Source: Candidatus Krumholzibacteriota bacterium (GTDB lineage Bacteria > Krumholzibacteriota > Krumholzibacteriia > JAJRXK01). From it: a stretch of 64,000 nucleotides of DNA. The notes under the pieces are model-generated. The model saw only the letters and a list, made by a program, of their open reading frames with translations. It made no database searches and had not been told where the DNA came from. The stretch is taken from positions 1 through 64,000 of the forward strand of contig JAJRXK010000018.1 of assembly GCA_024276305.1 (NCBI GenBank), written 5' to 3'. Each line of letters begins with the position of its first letter. Within the stretch, counting starts at the first letter, position 1. The position numbers and the translations under genes were made by a program. This document shows positions 35,305 through 43,330 of this stretch, one piece after another.

Positions 35305-37179
35305 CTATTGCACGTAGCCCAAGGACCGCAGCAATTCCTCGTCCGCGGCGGTGAGTCCCACTGCTTCCCCCCGCAGACGCTGGGCCAGGATCTGGTTGGC
35401 CCGGTGTAATCGGGCGATGGCTTCGACCGCCCGGTCGCGGAGCTCGGCACTCCCCTCCTGGGGATCGAGGAAGTCCACCCCTCCCGACTCGGACCACCGA
35501 TAGTGCAGGCGAACCCCCTCCTGGGAGGTGATCGCATAGTCCTCTCCGCTGCGAGCGAAGGAGAACTCCCGAGGAGTCGGTCCCCCATCGGGCAAGGGAT
35601 GGCCCTGCACCGGATCCGCGGGTGCCACCCCCATCACCGAGCAAAGGGTCGGGAGGAGGTCCACGGTCTCCGCGAGTTCCGCGGACCGCGCCTTCCGCAC
35701 TCCGGACCAACTCGCGGGGTACTTGATCATCAGAGGAATGTGCAAGGTCACTTCGAGGAGCTCTTCGTGCATGTAGTGCGGACGCTCGCGTCCCATCTCT
35801 CCGAGGGCTTCTCCATGATCCGCCACCACGACGATCAGCGCCTCGTCGTATCGGCCCGCGGCTCGAAGGGCGTCGAGAAAGCTCCCCACCGCCGCGTCGG
35901 TCTCCGCAATCCCGGCATCGTAGAGCTCGCGCAGAGCCTGGCCCTGCGCCGCGTCGAGCTTCCACTTCCCCTGGCTGACGAGATACAGGGTCTCGCTGGC
36001 TCCCCCGGGACCGGCCCAACCCTCGAAGGCAGATGCGGCTCCTGGAGCAAAGCGCTGCCTCCACTTCGACTCCGAGAGATAGGGAATGGGGCCGCGATCA
36101 CTGTGGGGGTCGTAGAAGTGGAGAAAGACGAAGGCGGGACCGTGATCGAGAAGACGATCGGCCATGGCTCGCGACCGGGTTCCCGCTCTCCATCGATTCA
36201 CCTGATAGGAATCGAAGCCCTGTCCGTAGCCGAAACGGGGCTCGAGAAAGAGACAATCGTAGACGCTGCCGTAGGTCCTCCATCCCGCCTCCCGGAAGAG
36301 TTCGGGGAGGGTCCACACCTCCGGCGGCAGGGCACGACCGAAGTCGAGGCCGTGGACGTCGGGATAGAGGCTCGTGAGCATGGACATGTGGCTCGTCAGG
36401 GTCCACGGCTCCTGACAGTAGGCGCGGTCGAAGACCGTGGCGTCCTCCGCGAAGCGATTCAAGTTGGGGGCGAGTTCTGGCGGTCCCCCGTAGGCCTCGA
36501 GCCGATCGGCGCGAAAGGCATCGAGAGAGATCAGGATCACATCTCCCCCCGAGGGGAGGGGCCGGAGTCGGTCCAGAGGCGCCACGGAGAGGACCACCAG
36601 AGCCAAGGCTCCCACCAGAGCCAGACCTCGCCACCACCGGGGCGCCCGATAGCAGGCCAGTCGGGGCAGCACGAGCTTCCAGCCCCGCGCCAAGGCCCAG
36701 ACCAAGATCAGCGCTCCCAGACTCAATCCCAGATTCACTCCCCACACCCGGGGACTGGTCAATGCCAACGGGAGCGAAGCAGGGCCCACGGAGGTCGTTT
36801 CTCTCCAGAGTTCGGGGATGCGGTATCGGTTGAACTGCAAGCCGAGATAGGCCCACGCCGGAAGCACCCCTCCCACCGACCAGAGCCAGGCCAGAAAGGG
36901 CCACCGCGGGGGATGAGCCCCCCATGCGCGCAGAGGAAGTTGGACGCAGAGAGCGAAGGCCGCGACCGCAACCAACGCGAGGCGACCGAGGTCCTGCAGA
37001 CGCAGCGCCGCATTCACACTCAGGGGCCACAGGGAGTAGCGCTGGGCCAGGATGTCGTGCCCGCCGATCCAAGCGCAGACGCCGACCACCAAGAGCACTG
37101 CGGGCAGGCCGAGCCAACCCGCAAGTTGGGGGAGGCCCTTCCTTCTCATGCTGATGGCATGGCGCATGCGAATCCCCAT
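35305..37179 (-). CDS. Alkaline-phosphatase-superfamily (sulfatase-like) membrane enzyme
   Basis: A 624-residue protein: four to five membrane helices in the first 200 residues, then a sulfatase-fold domain. Metal ligands appear as ISLDAFRADR (about 217) and DHGEALGE (about 454), and the family block is PWTLTSHMSMLTSLYP. The nucleophile position in that block is Thr (about residue 259), not the Cys or Ser needed for formylglycine. This argues for a phospho-transferase like LtaS/EptA rather than a true sulfatase. It may decorate lipids or envelope glycans. ATG 37179 is used; ATGs 12 and 30 bases later are possible. Its start is only 25 bases from that of the divergent methyltransferase. Confidence 0.82.
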   Translation of the reverse strand: MGIRMRHAISMRRKGLPQLAGWLGLPAVLLVVGVCAWIGGHDILAQRYSLWPLSVNAALRLQDLGRLALVAVAAFALCVQLPLRAWGAHPPRWPFLAWLWSVGGVLPAWAYLGLQFNRYRIPELWRETTSVGPASLPLALTSPRVWGVNLGLSLGALILVWALARGWKLVLPRLACYRAPRWWRGLALVGALALVVLSVAPLDRLRPLPSGGDVILISLDAFRADRLEAYGGPPELAPNLNRFAEDATVFDRAYCQEPWTLTSHMSMLTSLYPDVHGLDFGRALPPEVWTLPELFREAGWRTYGSVYDCLFLEPRFGYGQGFDSYQVNRWRAGTRSRAMADRLLDHGPAFVFLHFYDPHSDRGPIPYLSESKWRQRFAPGAASAFEGWAGPGGASETLYLVSQGKWKLDAAQGQALRELYDAGIAETDAAVGSFLDALRAAGRYDEALIVVVADHGEALGEMGRERPHYMHEELLEVTLHIPLMIKYPASWSGVRKARSAELAETVDLLPTLCSVMGVAPADPVQGHPLPDGGPTPREFSFARSGEDYAITSQEGVRLHYRWSESGGVDFLDPQEGSAELRDRAVEAIARLHRANQILAQRLRGEAVGLTAADEELLRSLGYVQ

Positions 37180-37204
37180 CTCGACTAGGGCCGCGGGAGG
37201 GAAC

Positions 37205-38142
37205 GTGATAGCCTCCGGCGCGGCAGATCCTCGATCCTACTCCGGTCCTCGCACCAACTCCAACCCGCGTTCCATCGTGTCCTCTCTCCACCGCCACATC
37301 GCAGTGCGCCTCCTGCAAGTCTCGAACCGCTTGCTGCCGGCACCCGCCCTGCCCGGGGACTCCGACTCCCTGGCCTACGCGCAGTGGGAGTACGACACCA
37401 GCGAGGTGGCGCTGCGCCTGTGGCGGAGCTGCCCGGGACCGGTCGAGAGGGCTCTGGACGTGGGCTGCGGATTGGGAGGCAAGACTCTCCGCCTGGTCGA
37501 AGCATCCGCGGCCTCCACCCGATGGTCCGCGCTGGACATCGACCACGACCACCTCGTCGCTGCCGAGGCCTATCGGATCTCCAGACGGGGCCCGTCCATC
37601 GCATGGACCCGGGGGGATGCGGCTCGCCTGCCCTTCGCATCCTCCACCTTCGACCGCATCGTCACCGCCGACGCCCTCGAACACCTTCCCGATCCGCGGA
37701 GCGCCCTCCGCGAGATGCGTCGGTGTCTGCGCGAGGACGGGCGACTCCTGCTCCTGTTCAACCCCTGGCTCTCGCCTCGGGGTTCCCACCTGGCCGATGT
37801 CCTGCACTTGCCGTGGTGCCAGGCCTTCTTCTCGAGAGAGACGCTGGCCGAAGCCAGCCGTCGGATCATCGAATCCCGCGCGGCGCAGGAGACCGATCCC
37901 GACCGGGCGAAGCGAATGCGATCTCACGGCCGAGACCTCGTCGAGCACTTCGAGTCCCACGTCCACCCCACCCGGATCGCCGACCTCCGTCGCTGGTTGT
38001 CGGAGGACCGGACCTTCGACATCGACCGCGAAGTGCGGGTGGGACCCGGAGCCCTCGCGGGCCTGGATTCCTTCCCCCCCCGGTCTTGGAAGAGTGGTTC
38101 AGTGCGACCTACGGCGCGGTGCTCGTGCCCCGTACCGCCTGA
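37205..38142 (+). pseudogene. Class I SAM-dependent methyltransferase with apparent one-base frameshift near the 3' end
   Basis: GTG 37205, with GGGAGGG just upstream, opens a methyltransferase: ALDVGCGLGGKTLRLVE (SAM loop), ALDIDHDH, RGDAARLPFASSTFD, ADALEHLPDPRSALREM and RCLREDGRLLLLFNP. The reading frame then reaches a run of eight C (38074-38081) and afterwards makes nonsense antisense to the glycosyltransferase, to 38572. One added C restores PPPVLEEWFSATYGAVLVP and a stop at 38142. The simplest reading is a one-base deletion in the C-run, either sequencing error or mutation. Programmed slippage is less likely. The catalytic domain is intact either way. Neighbours suggest glycan or lipid modification. 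Confidence 0.8.
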
Positions 38143-39242
38143 GCCAAGAGCCCTTCGATCCGCTCCACACTCCGCGACTGGTCGAAGAAGGCCCGGACGC
38201 GGTGCAAGGCCGCAGTGCTCATTTCACGGCGCCGGGATTCATCCTCCCAAAGCTCGACGATGGCCTCCCGCAGTCCCGAGGGGTCGCGAGGTGGGACTAG
38301 AACCGCGGTCTTTCCCTCCTCGTGCACCGAGGCCACTCCCCCCGAGGCCCGGCACACCACCAGAGGACATCCCGCCGCCATCGCCTCGAGCTGCACCACT
38401 CCAAAGGTCTCGGACCTCTCCTGGCTCGGCAGTACGAAGAGGCGCGCCCCTTGGTAGAGCGCACGCAAGGACTCCCGGCTCACCTCGCCCACGAAGTGCA
38501 CCTGGTCGGCCAGTCCCAACACCTGGGCCAGGGTTTCCCACTCCGTGCGGAGGGGTCCCTCTCCCACGATGACCAGCGGAATCGTGGTCTCGCGGAGAGC
38601 TTCGAAGAGGACATCGATGCCTTTGTAATAGACCAGCCGCCCGACGCAGAGCGCGTAGTCGGGTCCGACCTTTTCGCGCCACCGCTGACTCCGAAGGGGA
38701 TCGGGTTGGCGGAAGTAGTCCACCTCGACTCCGAAGGGCACGACCTGGCACTTCTGCCGATGCGGACGGAGATCACGGCTCTCGGCGGCCAGGGCCTCAC
38801 TGCTCACGTGAATGATCCGAGCGAGCCCCAACACCTTCTGTCGATCCCGAGAGATGAGCCGCCCCAGCCATCGCTGACGCACGATGTCGCTGTGATAGGT
38901 CACCACCAACGGAGTGTTCCCCATCGACCACCGGCAAACCCACATGGCCAGGGGATGGGGCAGGTGAAGGTGGACCACATCGGGGCGCCACTGTGTCTGC
39001 AATCGGCGCAGCCGTGAGAAGAGCGTGGGAACCCAAGGGACCGATCGCAATTCCCCCCAATTCTCGAGTCGCTCCACCCTCACCCCATCGACCGACGCGA
39101 TCGAAGCCGACCTGCCCTCGGCCGCGACCAGGGCGTGGACTTCGTGACCGCGGGCGACCAAGCCCCGGCAGAGCGCCTCGAGGCTGCTCTCCATTCCGCC
39201 GCGGTGCGGAGGGTAGTACTTTCCGACTTCGAGGATGCGCAT
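38109..39242 (-). CDS. Glycosyltransferase family 4
   Basis: A 377-residue GT-B enzyme using a nucleotide sugar. Seen: N-terminal acceptor domain (KYYPPHRGGMESSLEAL), HRQKCQVVPFGVEVDYF hinge, CVGRLVYYKGIDVLFEAL, VIVGEGPLR, and the EX7E site ERSETFGVVQLEAMAAG. GT4 enzymes build cell-surface glycans. Its 3' end overlaps the corrected end of the convergent methyltransferase by 34 bases. ATG 39242 is used; the ribosome site is weak. The sugar donor cannot be inferred. Confidence 0.93.
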   Translation of the reverse strand: MRILEVGKYYPPHRGGMESSLEALCRGLVARGHEVHALVAAEGRSASIASVDGVRVERLENWGELRSVPWVPTLFSRLRRLQTQWRPDVVHLHLPHPLAMWVCRWSMGNTPLVVTYHSDIVRQRWLGRLISRDRQKVLGLARIIHVSSEALAAESRDLRPHRQKCQVVPFGVEVDYFRQPDPLRSQRWREKVGPDYALCVGRLVYYKGIDVLFEALRETTIPLVIVGEGPLRTEWETLAQVLGLADQVHFVGEVSRESLRALYQGARLFVLPSQERSETFGVVQLEAMAAGCPLVVCRASGGVASVHEEGKTAVLVPPRDPSGLREAIVELWEDESRRREMSTAALHRVRAFFDQSRSVERIEGLLAQAVRGTSTAP

Positions 39243-39363
39243 GGACTTTCTGCATCGAATCGAGACAGGACGACGGCGACGGACTATGCTGCTCCCGACG
39301 GCGCTGACCCAGGAGAGTCACGCGCGGATGCTCCCATGCAGCGCCCAACCCACGGGGAGTCCC

Positions 39364-40083
39364 ATGTTCGAAGAACCAGGCCAGCACGCCGATTACGAAG
39401 CCAAGTCTCTCGAACGTCAAGAGTACATCGCGGCCATCGTGCACCTCTACCGCGGGGAACTCTACCGCGCCAACTCCTGGCGCATGCGACTCGACAACAC
39501 CACCAACTGGTCCATCATCACCACCGCGGGTCTGCTCACATTCAGCTTCGATGGCCAGAACCACACCCACTGGGTGCTCATCATCGGGATGCTGCTCATC
39601 ACCGCCTTCCTCTCCTTCGAGGCCCGACGCTTCCGATTCTTCGATGTCTGGCGTTATCGAGTTCGAAAGATCGAAGAGAATTTCTACGGTCCCATCCTCC
39701 GCCGCGATCCAGTCAGTCAGGATGCGGCCTGGGGAGCGAGGGTGGCCGAAGATCTGCTCCATCCGGTCTTCAAGATCTCGTTCCGGGCCGCCTTGCGGGC
39801 CCGTTTCGTCCGCAACTACTGGGTGATCTACTGTGCGCTGATCGGAGGGTGGGTCCTGAAGATCCTGCTCCAACCCACACCGGTTCGGACCTGGGCGGAA
39901 ATCGAAGAGAAGCTGGGCGGAGGACTCATCCCCTGGCAGCTCCCCTTGGGAGTGGTCATTCTGCTCATCCTGAGCCTGGCGATGATCTGGACCGTCTTCC
40001 CGAGGTCGGCCCTCAGTGAAGAATCCTACTGGGGCCACTCCGGCCACGGCGCGGATCGAGACCTCTCGGACCTCGACCGCTAG
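39364..40083 (+). CDS. DUF2270-family membrane protein
   Basis: A 239-residue protein with membrane segments near residues 43-60 (NWSIITTAGLLTFSF), 68-85 (WVLIIGMLLITAFLSFEARRF), 155-172 and near the C-terminus. The start YRGELYRANSWRMRLDNTTNWS and the EARRFRFFDVWRYRVRKIEENFY block are typical of DUF2270, of unknown function. ATG 39364 has GGGGAG 6 bases upstream; the frame opens at 39235 but lacks homology. Its stop TAG and that of the convergent MFS gene share CTAG. Confidence 0.85.
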   Translation: MFEEPGQHADYEAKSLERQEYIAAIVHLYRGELYRANSWRMRLDNTTNWSIITTAGLLTFSFDGQNHTHWVLIIGMLLITAFLSFEARRFRFFDVWRYRVRKIEENFYGPILRRDPVSQDAAWGARVAEDLLHPVFKISFRAALRARFVRNYWVIYCALIGGWVLKILLQPTPVRTWAEIEEKLGGGLIPWQLPLGVVILLILSLAMIWTVFPRSALSEESYWGHSGHGADRDLSDLDR

Positions 40084-41270
40084 GCGCGACCGCTCAGCCG
40101 AGGCAACCCGGCGGCGATCGTCAGCCAGAGGAGAGCGCCTCCGAGCAGGACCCAGCCCAGGCCCTCGGGGCGGTGGAGCAAGAACCCACCCACCAGTCCC
40201 CCGAGAAAGGAGCCCGCGAATTCGCACATGTGATAGGCCCCGGCCGCGGTTCCTCTGGCCTCGTCACGGGCAAGGCGGGTGACCATGGCCGGCGCGGCGG
40301 GCTCTGCCACTGCCACCGCAGCGATGGCAGAGCCGATGGCGAAGACGATGGTCCAAAAGCGATCGGGCCCCAGGAGGAGAGCAATACCCCCTGCCGCCAG
40401 AAAGACCGACCCGGAGAGGATCGCCTCCTTCAGCCGCCCCCACCGATCCGCCACCGCGGCCGAGATTCCCATGAGGAGCAGACCCACGGGAACGAGAACG
40501 GAATAGACCCGGCCGTGATCGGAGACCGGAAGGTAGGCGGCCAGCCGTCCCGGACCCACGACGAACATGCAGGTGACCATGGTGTGCAGGAGGGTCGCCC
40601 CCAAGTCGAGGCGGCGCAGGGCCCCGAAGGCCCAGACCTCGCGAAGGTAGCCCGGCGTCCATTCCACGCTGGCATCGTGAACATGCTTGGGAGGCCGAGG
40701 GATACCGAAGCTGACGTAGACCGTGGCCACGGCGCTCAAGGCCGCGGTGAACCAGAAGAGTCCGGGGACTCCGAAACGCGCGGCCAAGCTGGGTCCACTG
40801 ATCATGCCGATGGCGAAGGCCACCCCCACCGACGCTCCCAACACCGCCATCGCTTGGGCCCGACCCGAGGGTCGAGTGACATCGGCGATGAACGCCACCA
40901 CCGCCGCCGCGATCCCCCCCGCCCCCTGCAGCGTACGACCGACGATCAACCAACCCACATTCGGGGCCATCGCCGCGATCACGCTGCCCAGGGTGAAGAG
41001 AACGAGGCCGCCCCCGATGACCCGGCGGCGGCCGTAGCGATCCGACCACACCCCGAAGGGAACCTGGAGGAGGGCCTGCGCCAGGCCGTAGGAACCCACC
41101 GCGATGCCGACCAGAATCGGAGTCTGCCCCTCGAGAGTGCTCGCGTAGAGAGAGAGCACCGGCAGAACCATGTACATGCCCAGCAGGCGCAGAAGATAGA
41201 TGCCGGCCAGCCCGGCCACGGTGCGCTTCTCGTGGGCGTAGGTCAGGCCCTCGCTGCTGGCTTGCGACAT
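40080..41270 (-). CDS. Major facilitator superfamily transporter
   Basis: A 396-residue, 12-helix MFS transporter. Visible are the loop 2-3 motif GVWSDRYGRRR, the TM4 block VGRTLQGAGGIAAAV and the second-half repeat VADRWGRLKEAIL. It resembles YajR/drug-H+ antiporter types; substrate is unknown. It ends in a 4-base CTAG overlap with the DUF2270 gene and begins 22 bases after the etfA stop, so it may be part of the etfBA transcript. Confidence 0.9.
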   Translation of the reverse strand: MSQASSEGLTYAHEKRTVAGLAGIYLLRLLGMYMVLPVLSLYASTLEGQTPILVGIAVGSYGLAQALLQVPFGVWSDRYGRRRVIGGGLVLFTLGSVIAAMAPNVGWLIVGRTLQGAGGIAAAVVAFIADVTRPSGRAQAMAVLGASVGVAFAIGMISGPSLAARFGVPGLFWFTAALSAVATVYVSFGIPRPPKHVHDASVEWTPGYLREVWAFGALRRLDLGATLLHTMVTCMFVVGPGRLAAYLPVSDHGRVYSVLVPVGLLLMGISAAVADRWGRLKEAILSGSVFLAAGGIALLLGPDRFWTIVFAIGSAIAAVAVAEPAAPAMVTRLARDEARGTAAGAYHMCEFAGSFLGGLVGGFLLHRPEGLGWVLLGGALLWLTIAAGLPRLSGRA

Positions 41271-41292
41271 CCAGAAGAGGAGTGGCTTGCGC

Positions 41293-42261
41293 CTACTCCT
41301 TCGCCTCGTTCAGAGCCGCGATCAATTCGGGAACCACCTCGTGAAGGTCTCCCACGATGCCGTAGGTCGCCTCCTGGAAGATGGCCGCGTTGGGATCTTT
41401 GTTGATCGCCACGATGCACTGAGATCCCCGCATCCCCACCAAGTGCTGGATGGCACCACTGATCCCCAAGGCCACGTAGAGCTTGGGCGCAACCACCTGA
41501 CCGGAACTCCCGATCTGGCGCTGATGCTCGACCCACTCCGCGTCGCAGGGTGGACGCGAAGCTCCGACCGCAGCCCCCATGGCTTCCGCCAGATCGAAGA
41601 CGATTTGGAACTTGTCCTTGTCGCCGACTCCGCGCCCCCCCGACACGATCTTCTCCGCCGCGGCGAGATCGACCTCGCCCACCTCGGCCGGAGCGATCTC
41701 GATCACCTTGCGGGGGGTGACTCCGGAGAGGTCGACGGAACAGGACTCGACCTGAGCTTCGCCCGAGAACTCGGTCACCGGGAAGGCGCCCTGCTGCAGG
41801 CTGACGAAGATCCGCACGCCCTCGGCGGGAACCGTCCGCGCATCGAGCTTGCCATTGATGACCTTCCGGGTGAAGGCGCCATCGGCATCCATGGCCGTGA
41901 CATCGGGCACCAGCGCTCCCCCGTGGGCCGCGGCCAATCGGGGAAAGAAATCCATGGCCTGGTAGCTGTGTCCGATCACCACCATCGCCGGATCCTCTTT
42001 CGAGATGACCTGCGACAAGGCCTCCACGTAGGCCTCGGGGGTGTAGGGATCGAGCCCTGGGTCTTCGACCTGCAGACTTCGGCGGCCACCGCAGGCGGCC
42101 AGGGCGGGCGCGACCTGGGAGAGGTCGGCTCCGAGAGCCACCGATACCACTTCCGCCGAAAGAGAGTTGGAAGCGGCGGCCGCGAATACCATGGCCTCCT
42201 TGGAAATCCCCTTGAGCGCTCCGTCCCGGACCTCGGCCACGACGAGAATCTTGTTGTTCAT
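41293..42261 (-). CDS. etfA: Electron transfer flavoprotein subunit alpha
   Basis: A 322-residue ETF-alpha, partner of EtfB. FAD site: GGRGVGDKDKFQ, GASRPPCDAEWV, QIGSSGQVVAPKLYVALGISGAIQH, then GSQCIVAINKDPNAAIF. ETF carries electrons from acyl-CoA and other dehydrogenases to the quinone pool. Two in-frame ATGs (42267 and 42261) follow GGGGG; the second has the better spacing. It follows etfB by 22 bases. Confidence 0.96.
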   Translation of the reverse strand: MNNKILVVAEVRDGALKGISKEAMVFAAAASNSLSAEVVSVALGADLSQVAPALAACGGRRSLQVEDPGLDPYTPEAYVEALSQVISKEDPAMVVIGHSYQAMDFFPRLAAAHGGALVPDVTAMDADGAFTRKVINGKLDARTVPAEGVRIFVSLQQGAFPVTEFSGEAQVESCSVDLSGVTPRKVIEIAPAEVGEVDLAAAEKIVSGGRGVGDKDKFQIVFDLAEAMGAAVGASRPPCDAEWVEHQRQIGSSGQVVAPKLYVALGISGAIQHLVGMRGSQCIVAINKDPNAAIFQEATYGIVGDLHEVVPELIAALNEAKE

Positions 42262-42283
42262 CTTCATCTACCCCCTTTGGGCC

Positions 42284-43066
42284 CTACAGGACCTTGGCCT
42301 CGGTGCGGAGCTTGTCCACGAGTGTACGGGCCGCAGCTGCGGCATCACCTTCGATCATCTCGGCCTGACTGGTGCGGACTGGGAATCCCACCTTCTCGAT
42401 CCGCAACTTGGGAGTCAGATCCTCTGCGCTCAAATCCAGCTCTTCGAGGGTCACTTTCTTCTGCGGCTTGGAGTTGGCCTGCATGATCCCCTTGAGGGAG
42501 GCATATCGCACATCGTTGATCCCGCTCTGGACTCCCAGGACTGCCGGCAACGACAATTCGATGGTCTCGATGAGGGCATTGTCAAGCTCATGGCTCACCC
42601 GGATACGCCCGTCCTCCACCGGATCCACACTCAATACGATCTGCGCGTGGGACATTCCCAGATGTTGGGCCAACATCTGCCCCACCGCATTGTAACCGAG
42701 GTCATCGGATTGCTGACCGGTGAGTACGAGGTCGAATCCCTCGTCTTCCACCGCTTTGGCCAAGACCTTGGAGATGACGAAGGGATCGGATCGGGTCAGC
42801 TCGTCGGTGATCACATGGATCGCGCGATCGCATCCCATGGCCAGGGCTTCCTTCACCGACTTCGAACCCTGTTCGCCGCCCACCAAGAGCACGGCCACTT
42901 CGCCATCCACCGCTTCCTTCAACCGCAATGCGGCTTCGACGGCGTAGCGATCACACTCGCTGATGGCAACGGCCAACCCCTCGGAATGGATCCAATCCCC
43001 GGAGTCGGCCACGCGAATGCGCGCATCTTTCTCCGGCACCTGCTTCACACAACAGAGGATCTTCAT
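42284..43066 (-). CDS. etfB: Electron transfer flavoprotein subunit beta
   Basis: A 260-residue ETF-beta with the usual start MKILCCVKQVPE, AISECDRYAVEAALRLKE, VLTGQQSDDLGYNAVGQMLAQ and LSLPAVLGVQSGINDVRYASLKGIMQANSK. It holds AMP and forms the heterodimer with EtfA. ATG 43066 follows AAGGAGAG; the longer frame to 43210 is not supported. It is divergent from aceE across a 264-base gap that should hold both promoters; I see no strong boxes there. Confidence 0.96.
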   Translation of the reverse strand: MKILCCVKQVPEKDARIRVADSGDWIHSEGLAVAISECDRYAVEAALRLKEAVDGEVAVLLVGGEQGSKSVKEALAMGCDRAIHVITDELTRSDPFVISKVLAKAVEDEGFDLVLTGQQSDDLGYNAVGQMLAQHLGMSHAQIVLSVDPVEDGRIRVSHELDNALIETIELSLPAVLGVQSGINDVRYASLKGIMQANSKPQKKVTLEELDLSAEDLTPKLRIEKVGFPVRTSQAEMIEGDAAAAARTLVDKLRTEAKVL

Positions 43067-43330
43067 GGAACTCTCCTTCACTGTCCCGACCACGTCTCGC
43101 CGACCGGGCTCGGGCAGGCCCTGGCCGTGGGGCAGCTTAGCCGCAGCTTCGCCCCTTCGCCAGATCCATTCCCCGCGAAAGTCCACCCCGTCGCTCCCTT
43201 CCCTCGCCACCCCTGGGTCCTCGAAGGTGGATCTTTGGACGAGCCTGACCTAGCTTGGTCTCGGAGATCACGAGTTCACAATGGTCGTCCTCCCGGTCGA
43301 CCTCGAACCGACCCCCGACGGCAGGTGGCC

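Noticed and set aside
38143..38572. C-terminal extension of the methyltransferase
   Set aside because: Arg/Pro-rich nonsense antisense to a well-supported GT4 gene; explained by the shift at 38074-38081.
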